Origin: Cladorhizidae sp. MBARI D1340-BT2
Lineage: Eukaryota; Porifera; Demospongiae; Poecilosclerida; Cladorhizidae
Direction of reading: 5' to 3'
Length of the DNA: 64,000 bases
NCBI GenBank assembly: GCA_028752905.1
Contig: JAQNBH010000013.1
Span: 28,082,739-28,146,738, forward strand
The notes below the pieces were generated by a model. That model made no database searches. It was not told the origin of the DNA and worked only from the letters and a program-made list of their open reading frames with translations. A program made the position numbers and the translations under genes. Position 1 is the stretch's first letter; each line of letters begins with the position of its first letter. Positions 58,936-64,000 of the stretch are shown here, piece after piece.

Positions 58936-59247
58936 TAATATATATGTATACACACATATATATATGGATACAGGCCAAATCTAATTTAGGTAATGGTCAT
59001 TAAATTGTTAATTTGTACTTGCTCCTATCACTGGTGCACCCCACCCACCACCACACCCCCTTCCCTCATCGGCTCTCCTTGTAAGAATGCATCTTTGTTG
59101 ATTGATGTTTGTGCTGTTCTTGATTCTCTTTGCAGTCTTTCTGATGGGGAGTGGATCTATCACGGGACATTTGAAGCCCAGAATGAGCGAGTGATCCACT
59201 CTTTTCCATTTGCACCTGACGAGAGCGTGTATGCAAAGTTCATCAAG
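41850..59247 (+). CDS. SUCO: SUCO/Slp1-like SUN-domain protein, 5' part (four exons, incomplete at 3' side)
   Basis: Exons 41850-41932, 43379-44597, 52726-52901 and 59136-59247 join with consistent phases (2, 0, 2, 0) into 530 codons. Exon 1 encodes a signal peptide: basic start MERRHHH, then the hydrophobic LWTVIVVLVLG. Exon 2 is a long Glu/Asp/Ser/Gly-rich disordered region ending with TFEEFKKKLLEE and NYASFDCGAKVVKTNPEAQ. Exon 3 begins NAMAILHENRDMYMINPCAT and has VVELCEVISVRTLEIACFEL. Exon 4 has WIYHGTFEAQNERVIHSFPF and ESVYAKFIK. This is the N-terminal two thirds of the SUCO/Slp1 SUN-like domain; the family are ER or nuclear-envelope glycoproteins (Slp1-Emp65 in yeast protects ER proteins). 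The domain's end, coiled coil and transmembrane segment should follow beyond 64000. Splice sites: TG^gtaagg, ccatag^CA, CAG^gtatgt, ctacag^AA, AAAG^gtgggt, ttgcag^TC, AAG^gtcagc. Upstream start chosen because it gives the signal peptide and the right phase. Confidence 0.88.
41933..43378 (+). other. SUCO intron 1
   Basis: 1446 bp. Contains a CA/CATG-rich stretch at about 43118-43204 and otherwise unique sequence. The acceptor has a good pyrimidine tract (gccattcttgttccatag). Confidence 0.85.
44598..44639 (+). repeat. (GT)n at the intron 2 donor
   Basis: The donor CAG^gtatgt runs directly into 'ggtgtggtgtgtgtggtg' and (GT)n. Confidence 0.95.
44940..45425. repeat. 19-bp minisatellite (tgatatacttctgctagtg)
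   Basis: About 25 nearly identical copies; the main variants are 'agatatac' and 'gatacac'. Located in SUCO intron 2. Confidence 0.97.
45426..46594. other. Intronic sequence, no gene seen
   Basis: Contains fragments of the foldback family ('cttgatgagggttatctatg', 'gattatcgagaaagtcattc') near 45950-46030. Confidence 0.5.
46595..47487. repeat. 26-bp minisatellite, mainly inverted orientation
   Basis: 46595-46735 is a diverged forward stretch (ctgaactaaagagctctgag). From about 46740 to 47460 the unit runs as 'tagttcaggatggattcaga' plus 'gctcat', about 27 copies. At 47461-47487 it flips to forward again. The other half of the array continues at 48655 after an inserted element. Confidence 0.95.
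47653..47951 (+). pseudogene. N-terminal remnant of a Harbinger transposase gene (HARBI1-like)
   Basis: An open block with DAKEAYAAEEKKDYSRRMAL and HELHKRRLRR (to 47787) is followed by a possible small intron (gcggcg^gtaaaa ... tatag^GTCCTCC). A second block contains MMADYQHPSVRQVWCKPRSK then HWWESATTS before a stop. The VRQVWCKPRS.HWW motif resembles the start of Harbinger transposases. The catalytic DDE part is absent, so this is a decayed or truncated gene. Confidence 0.45.
47997..48320 (+). pseudogene. C-terminal tail of an RT-type retroelement protein inside the Harbinger-like element
   Basis: RTLKEAAVTQGHALSVG and EACRAVGVTFIPMVVETLGG are followed in a shifted frame by WSEDAAKVIREVGRLQGHRL, then HLFQRLSINLWKGNATLWI and a stop at 48318-48320. 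The EACR..GV.F.P.VVETLGGWS pattern is what I recall from C-termini of RT-containing proteins in invertebrate retroelements. The frame break falls in a run of nine G at about 48123, a typical slippage site; 7 or 10 G would restore the frame. Confidence 0.4.
48655..49985. repeat. 26-bp minisatellite, forward orientation
   Basis: About 45 copies of 'ctctgaatccatcctgaact' plus 'aatgag', to 49830, then diverged units ('aatccatcccaaacatgaag') to 49985. It is the inverted counterpart of 46740-47460, so the two arrays could form a hairpin of 0.7 kb or more around the Harbinger-like insert. Confidence 0.95.
49986..50581. other. Intronic, no gene seen
   Basis: A (GTT)n run is near 50060 and a poly-G run at 50547-50560. 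Confidence 0.6.
50582..50764. mobile_element. Short MITE-like element
   Basis: Left end 'aaaggggagaactagaccac' and right end '...tgtggcctagttctccctt' are inverted repeats. About 180 bp, no coding capacity, directly adjoining the next element. Confidence 0.5.
50764..52157. mobile_element. 1.4-kb foldback/MITE element with long inverted arms
   Basis: Termini AGGCCAGTATGGCCCATTTT and the inverse at the right end (aatgggccatactggcct), with TTA on both outer sides. A strong inner inverted repeat pairs about 50920-51100 with 51190-51385 (for example 'gtggagggacctcaaaaacc' with 'ggtttttgaggtccctccac'). The TTA duplication suggests a Harbinger-type element. No transposase. Confidence 0.65.
52302..52720 (+). 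repeat. CA/CATACA-rich microsatellite just before SUCO exon 3
   Basis: About 400 bp of CA repeats interrupted by CTACACACA and ATACACACA words, ending only a few bases before the exon 3 acceptor at 52725. Open plus-strand frames (poly His-Thr) are artefacts. Confidence 0.95.
53030..53960. repeat. 33-35-bp minisatellite derived from a foldback element
   Basis: About 26 copies of 'gatgctctagccttggtcag' plus 'gaataatggaggcta', with a 'cttcatcagg' variant at the right. Flanked by 'gactttctcaataatcta' on the left and 'gattaattgagaaagtta' on the right, an inverted pair. The same unit occurs once, inverted, near 35405-35455. Confidence 0.93.
54445..55512. repeat. 32-bp minisatellite with E-box motifs
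   Basis: About 33 copies of 'cttctgctccacttgtctct' plus 'gctgtcacatga'. Nine copies carry GTCACGTGAC instead of GTCACATGAC. Two copies have an extra 'atga'. Minus-strand frames are artefacts. Confidence 0.97.
55513..57260. other. Intronic, no gene recognised; short 28-bp array
   Basis: At about 56573-56700 there are five copies of a unit with 'cctgaagaggggttccgtgg'. Around 56760-57230 base composition is higher in GC and open frames exist on both strands, but none has a recognisable motif. Confidence 0.5.
57262..58180. repeat. 18-bp G-rich minisatellite (gggagggctgggtaggca)
   Basis: About 50 copies with variation at one or two positions (gtaggca, gcaggca, aaggca, tgtaggca). Because 18 is divisible by 3, the minus strand stays open for 313 codons of PSLPTQ/PSLPAQ repeats (58191-57250). 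I treat this as a by-product, not a gene. Confidence 0.96.
58181..59135. other. End of intron 3, dispersed repeat and TA/CA microsatellites
   Basis: 58320-58620 is the dispersed repeat shared with 32315-32640. (CTA)n is at 58290-58318, (TA)n at 58875-58920 and (CA)n at 58918-58935. No other exon seen. Confidence 0.65.
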
Positions 59248-61570
59248 GTCAGCCCTACTTCATCACTGTAGTTTGGATCCAGATAGAGCTATAACTAACT
59301 TCAACCTGCCTCAACCCAGTGTGGTGTTGGTCCAGTGTGTGTCCCCATAGAGCTATTGTCAACCTACTTCAACCTGCCTCAACCCAGTGTGGTGTTGGTC
59401 CAGTGTGTGTCCTCATAGAGTTATTGTCAACCTACTTCAACAACCCAGTGTGGTGTTGGTCCAGTGTGTGTCCCCATGTGGGACTGGTTTCCATCTTTTT
59501 TTAAGTCTGCTAGGATAAGATCATATTTATTTCTGTTGTGGTCTTAGGTATGGGTCTTTCAAAATGGTAAAGGGTCATACCTTGATTGGTAAATGGTTGC
59601 AAACTGTCCCTTTTGATAAAGGCTCACGCTGATTAATAAAGGGCAACACTCATTGGTGAAGGTGACACTCATTGGTAAAGGGTGACACTCATTGGTGAAG
59701 GTGACACTCATTGGTGAAGGTGACACTCATTGGTAAAGGGTGACACTCATTGGTGAAGGCAACACTCATTGGTAAAGGGCGACACTCATTGGTGAAGGTG
59801 ACACTCATTGGTGAAGGCAAACTCATTGGGAAAGGGTGACACTCATTGGTGAAGGCGACACTCATTGGTAAAGGGTGACACTCATTGGTGAAGGCAACAC
59901 TCATTGGTAAAGGCTGACACTCATTGGTGAAGGCAACACTCATTGGTAAAGGGTGACACTCATTGGTAAAGGGTGACACTCATTGGTGAAGGTGACACTC
60001 ATTGGTAAAGGGTGACACTCATTGGTGAAGGCGACACTCATTGGTAAAGGGTGACACTCATTGGAAGGCGACACTCATTGGTAAAGGGTGACACTCATTG
60101 GTGAAGGCGACACTCATTGGTAAAGGGTGACACTCATTGGTGAAGGCGACACTCATTGGTAAAGGGTGACACTCATTGGTGAAGGCGACACTCATTGGTA
60201 AAGGGTGACACTCATTGGTGAAGGCAACACTCATTGGTAAAGGGTGACACTCATTGGTGAAGACAACACTCATTGGTAAAGGTGACAGTCATTGGTAAAG
60301 GTGACAGTCATTGGTGAAGGCGACACTCATTGGTAAAGGGTGACACTCATTAGTAAAGGCGACACTCATTGGTAAAGGACGACACTCATTGGTGAAGGCG
60401 ACACTCATTGGTAAAGGTGACACTCATTGGTGAAGGCTACACTCATTGGCAAAGGCAACACTCATTAGTAAAGGCGACACTCATTGGTGAAGGCGACACT
60501 CATTGGTAAAGGCGACACTCATTGGTGAAGGCGACACTCATTGGTAAAGGGTGACACTCATTGGTAAAGGATGACACTCATTGGTGAAGGCGACACTCAT
60601 TGGTAAAGGGTGACACTCATTAGTAAAGGCGACACTCATTGGTAAAGGACGACACTCATTGGTGAAGGCGACACTCATTGGTAAAGGGTGACACTCATTG
60701 GTGAAGGCAACACTCATTGGTAAAGGTGACACTCATTGGTGAAGGCAACACTCATTGGTAAAGGCGACTCATTGGTAAAGATATCACTGATTGGTAAAGG
60801 GTGGCACTATACAATACCCCATCTTGCCTAGGGCTAGGGTTATATAATACCCCATCTAGGATTATACAATATCCCATCTTGCCTAGGGCTAGGGATATAC
60901 ATACCCCATCTTGCCTAGGGCTAGGATTATACAATATCCCATCTTGCCTAGGGCTGGGGTTATATATACCCCATCTTGCCTAGGCTGGGGTTACATAATA
61001 GCTGAGTAAATTCATTTGTCATAAAATGCTGTTGCTAGAACTATACTAAACTTAAAGGTATTGCCGGGTGGTCTAAATAATACCTGCAGGTATCTAAAAA
61101 AATTGCTGCAGGTATCTAAAAAAATTGCTGCAGGTATCTAAAAAAATTGCTGCAGGTATCTAAAAAAATAGCTGCAGGTATCTAAAAATATCCACACATG
61201 TCTAAAAATAGCTATAGGTGTGATACACACCCATTTGATTGGATTTGCCATATGGACTTTTTAAAAACCGCTGTGATTCTTGGCTTATTGTGTGGGAGAG
61301 CAGCTATGTGGCTGATAGAAGAAACCAAAGCTTCTGTAGGGAAGGAAGTGGAGCAGTTATTCTGGTCCATCATAGATAAGATCCACGATCTATTTGTTCC
61401 CCGATTCAACAAGATGTAAAGGTAGTATCACCAGAAAACAATGCACGAAATAATGATCTATATTATTGTGGGCATGCGCGTACATGTAGGTATTGGCGTG
61501 TGGGTAAAGGGTCCTTGTTCATTAGGTAAAGGGTCTCTGATCCCATAATTAGCTATCTCCCCCAGGCGGA
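59248..61570. other. Start of SUCO intron 4: tandem arrays
   Basis: 59280-59485: three copies of a roughly 70-bp unit ('cccagtgtggtgttggtcca'). 59640-60790: 18-19-bp minisatellite ('gacactcattggtgaaggc' alternating with 'gacactcattggtaaaggg'). 60805-60990: about five copies of 'taccccatcttgcctagggc'. 61075-61195: six copies of 'gctgcaggtatctaaaaaaa'. At 61198-61419 there is an open plus-strand frame with a hydrophobic stretch (FLKTAVILGLLCG), unrecognised and perhaps part of the Gypsy element's 3' end. Confidence 0.85.
59640..60790. repeat. 18-19-bp minisatellite (gacactcattggtgaaggc)
   Basis: About 60 copies alternating between 'ggtgaaggc' and 'ggtaaaggg' endings, suggesting a roughly 37-bp higher-order unit. 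Minus-strand frames reading TNECHPLPMSVAF are artefacts of this 37-38-bp dimer. Confidence 0.95.
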
Positions 61571-64000
61571 TTAGTCCTTGTAATTCGGCCGATTGTTGGT
61601 CACGCAATGCCTTTTGGATCGGCGTACTTTCGTCTGTGGGCGTGAAGGTGCCGGAGTGGTGTGGCGGGCTGTTGTAGAGGGAGGTTCGGGTGGCAGAGGC
61701 GTCTCGAACGTGTCCTGTGTGGGCCGAAGTGGCGGTTCGGGAGGTGCCGGTAGGGTCGGTATAGGATCGGGCACGACTGAGGGAAGGCCCTGGTCGGCTG
61801 AGTACGGTAAGTGGTGGATAACGGGAGTGTCCACTAGTTGGGTTGGAGGGTGAGGCGGAGGTGAGGGCAGCCGCTCCATGGGGGTGTCTGAATGCGTGGG
61901 CACGGCGCATCTTCGGAGGAATTTCCTGTTCCTTAGAGTAGCACGTCCAGATCCAGACATTCGTATCCAGTACTGATGAAATTGTTTCACCTCGATCACG
62001 ACTCCAAGTTTGTCCCATCGATGAGGGAATGGGCCAGTTTGGTTCTGGACCCGTACTTGGTCGCCGACTCTGAGGGGCGTGAGTGGATGAGAGTGCTCTG
62101 CCCACTTGTCCTGTTCGTTGGCACCTCGTCTGGCCATTGTGGCTTCCCGCTCGTCGAGTAGGCGATCCCAGTAGGCATGGACTTTGAGTTTGCCAGGGAT
62201 GACGGGTAGCAGGTCCTTGATGGGCCTGGCGAATACAGCTATGGCCGGTGAGATCTTTGTGACTGGGTCCGGGGTGTTGCGGTAGGTCAGCATGGCTCTC
62301 TGGAAGCGGTCGGTGTCGAGGTTGCCGTCGTCTCGCGTGTTGCCGGCTAGGACACGCTTGACAGTCTTGACCCCGATCTCCGCGCGAGCGTTGCTGTGGG
62401 GGAACGCCACTGAGCAGAGTCGATGGTGAACGCCCCAGTCGGAGAGGAATTGACGTGTTACTGAAGCAGTAAATTCAGGACCCCCGTCCGTGGTGATATC
62501 GTCGGGTATCCCGAATGTGACAAATATTGACCGTAGGTTAGAGGTGAGGCCGGTGGCGCCGTTGGTGGAGCGTTCCACGATGGGCCAGCCCGAAAAACGG
62601 TCAACAATCACCACATAGGTGTGTCCCTTGTGGTGAAAATAATCGGCGCAGATGCTCTGAAATGGCCGTGTTGGCAGGGCAGGCTGCGTCGGTGGTAGAG
62701 ATGCTTGGGAGGGCGACATCGTGTTGCACATGGTGCAAGTTGTCCTGTGGGCAGAGATGTCCGCTGCGATGCCTGGCCAGAAGATGGAGGCATCGGCTTT
62801 TGCCATCATGAGGGTCGTCCCTTGATGGGCAGAGTGTAGGGCGTGTAGACAGTCGCTTCTCAGGGAGGAGGGTATAATCACACGGTCTTTGTATACAGCG
62901 ACGCCGTCGGCAGAGTACAGGTGCGACCTGTGGACATGGAACATGCGAATTTCCTTGGGCACGTCGGCCTGCTTGTCTGGGAATCCTTCCTCGATGGCCG
63001 TAAGCAGGAGCTGCATGGCGTCATCAGAGGTAGTCTCCTCTTTGAGGCGTTGCCAGGTGATGGGCAGAGTTGAATGGAGTGTCGAGCACAGGGTGCTGAT
63101 TAGCTTCTCCTCGTCCGCGTCCCCGGACTGATCGACCGAGAGGCCGGCCATCAGTGTGAGGGGAATTCTTGAGGGTGGTGCCGAAACCGGGTCTGGTAGG
63201 GACATCCCGTGGGGTTTGTGTGAACCAGTTGGATACCGCGATAGGGCGTCAGATGTGCGGTTTCGCACACCGGGGATGTAAAGCATTGTGAATGCGAATT
63301 GGAGGGTTTTCTCCTTGAGATTTCTGAGTCGCGAGTTTGTTATGTCGGCCAGAGCTATATCCCCGAATATCTTTACTAGGGGTTTGTGGTCGACGGCAAC
63401 GTAGAGGTCGGTGCAGCCGAGGACAAAATGTCTGCATTTGTCCAGAGCTTCGGCCACAGCAAGGGCTTCGCCCTCGATGGCCGCGTATCGGGATTCCGCG
63501 TCATGCGTGAACCTTGAACCAACGAGGGTGATTCTCCAGCCGTCTTTGCAGCAGAATAGCTCCCTCTGTGGACATGTGCAGTGCTTTTGGAACATCCAAT
63601 AGCCTATCCCTGTCTTGCTCCAGTCTGTTGCGATGCATGTTGGTCTGTCCCTTTCGAATATCTCGACGCCGTGGTTGATTTGTTCCACGATAGTTTGTTT
63701 AGACTCCTCGAACGCTTCTTGGTGATCGGATGTCCAGTTGAACTTCGTGGCTGGCTTGAGCAGATCCCTGAAGGGGGCCATTGTGGCAGCGCGAGAGAAC
63801 GCATAGGCCACCTGGTTTACCAGGCCGAACCAGGATCTGACATCCGTGGTGGAGGCTGGGGTGGGGAACTCAGCAATGGCCTTGGTGAATTTCCGTGCGG
63901 GCTTGACCGTGGTTAAGCCGATCTCGAAGCCGGCGAATTCGACAGTGTCCTGTGCGAATACGAACTTGGATGGGTTTAGTGTTATCCCGTTTGCGCCGCA
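61571..64000 (-). CDS. Ty3/Gypsy retrotransposon pol polyprotein, 3' part (partial)
   Basis: One open minus-strand frame enters from beyond 64000 and stops at 61571; about 809 residues are visible. Order: end of the reverse transcriptase (LNPSKFVFAQDTVEFAGFEI, VRSWFGLVNQVAYAFS). Then RNase H (TDWSKTGIGYWMF, IEGEALAVAEALDKC, VDHKPLVKIFGD). Then the integrase zinc-binding region (LHALHSAHQGTTLM, TTCTMCN). Then the integrase core with D, D, E visible in CADYFHHKG, TTDGGPEF and NARAEIGVKTVKR. Last is the C-terminal strand domain (GDQVRVQNQTGPFPHRWD, GSGRATLRNRKFLRR) and a Pro-rich tail. The RT YxDD lies outside the window. No stop or shift occurs, so the copy may be young. A purine-rich tract (gggggagatag) follows at about 61555-61565. 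The element seems to lie antisense within SUCO intron 4. Higher GC than its surroundings. Confidence 0.9.
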   Translation of the reverse strand, partial: CGANGITLNPSKFVFAQDTVEFAGFEIGLTTVKPARKFTKAIAEFPTPASTTDVRSWFGLVNQVAYAFSRAATMAPFRDLLKPATKFNWTSDHQEAFEESKQTIVEQINHGVEIFERDRPTCIATDWSKTGIGYWMFQKHCTCPQRELFCCKDGWRITLVGSRFTHDAESRYAAIEGEALAVAEALDKCRHFVLGCTDLYVAVDHKPLVKIFGDIALADITNSRLRNLKEKTLQFAFTMLYIPGVRNRTSDALSRYPTGSHKPHGMSLPDPVSAPPSRIPLTLMAGLSVDQSGDADEEKLISTLCSTLHSTLPITWQRLKEETTSDDAMQLLLTAIEEGFPDKQADVPKEIRMFHVHRSHLYSADGVAVYKDRVIIPSSLRSDCLHALHSAHQGTTLMMAKADASIFWPGIAADISAHRTTCTMCNTMSPSQASLPPTQPALPTRPFQSICADYFHHKGHTYVVIVDRFSGWPIVERSTNGATGLTSNLRSIFVTFGIPDDITTDGGPEFTASVTRQFLSDWGVHHRLCSVAFPHSNARAEIGVKTVKRVLAGNTRDDGNLDTDRFQRAMLTYRNTPDPVTKISPAIAVFARPIKDLLPVIPGKLKVHAYWDRLLDEREATMARRGANEQDKWAEHSHPLTPLRVGDQVRVQNQTGPFPHRWDKLGVVIEVKQFHQYWIRMSGSGRATLRNRKFLRRCAVPTHSDTPMERLPSPPPHPPTQLVDTPVIHHLPYSADQGLPSVVPDPIPTLPAPPEPPLRPTQDTFETPLPPEPPSTTARHTTPAPSRPQTKVRRSKRHCVTNNRPNYKD

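Larger units (their letters stand above)
52902..59135 (+). other. SUCO intron 3
   Basis: 6234 bp. Donor AAAG^gtgggt; acceptor tgattctctttgcag with a normal pyrimidine tract. Filled with minisatellites listed separately. Confidence 0.85.

Noticed and set aside
59689..60732. Minus-strand frames reading TNECHPLPMSVAF
   Set aside because: Artefact of the 18/19-bp minisatellite, whose dimer keeps frame for short stretches.

Overview
The window looks like nuclear DNA of an early-branching metazoan. A demosponge is my best guess, but this is an inference. The evidence is short GT-AG introns (72-79 bp) beside kilobase introns, an animal-type SUCO/Slp1-like SUN-domain gene, animal transposons (TTF/DUF4371-type hAT, Harbinger, Ty3/Gypsy, a GIY-YIG retroelement tail, a LINE RT), very dense minisatellites and many short words of the type tagcta. 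I saw no bacterial-style gene packing, rRNA, tRNA or CRISPR.

Layout. 1-4.7 kb is satellite built on 28/25-bp units with a superimposed period of about 1.3 kb. 5.2-8.3 kb is a degenerate repeat plus the left arm of a long inverted repeat whose right arm is at 23.4-24.5 kb. 9.1-13.8 kb holds decayed hAT and LINE genes on the minus strand. 14.5-16.5 kb holds a three-exon gene for a FERM-like protein (439 aa). A 3.6-kb block carrying its last two exons and 3' flank is tandemly duplicated (16.17-19.81 and 19.81-23.37 kb). 25.0-27.6 kb is a hAT element with recognisable terminal inverted repeats. 28.1-30.6 kb is a second full copy of the FERM-like gene (487 aa), whose acidic tail has an expanded 16-residue repeat. 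30.6-40.3 kb is mostly non-coding, with a GIY-YIG retroelement remnant, AT-rich low-complexity DNA, another broken hAT gene and a possible kinase-like exon.

40.3-64 kb is dominated by one gene on the plus strand, the SUCO/Slp1 orthologue. Four exons join in frame (41850-41932, 43379-44597, 52726-52901, 59136-59247) into 530 codons: signal peptide, long acidic disordered region, TFEEFKKK motif and the first part of the SUN-like domain. The rest should lie beyond 64000. Its introns are filled with minisatellites (19, 26, 35, 32, 28, 18 and 19 bp units), foldback elements and a 1.17-kb Harbinger-like element. Intron 2 starts with a GT repeat at the donor and ends with a long CA repeat just before the acceptor, so the two ends of the transcript could pair. 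A partial Ty3/Gypsy pol gene on the minus strand (61571 to beyond 64000) seems to sit in the next intron.

The genes do not form an operon or pathway. The window is best read as two host gene families (FERM-like, SUCO) in a landscape shaped by transposons and tandem-repeat expansion. All family names rest on motif recognition by eye; no database search was run.
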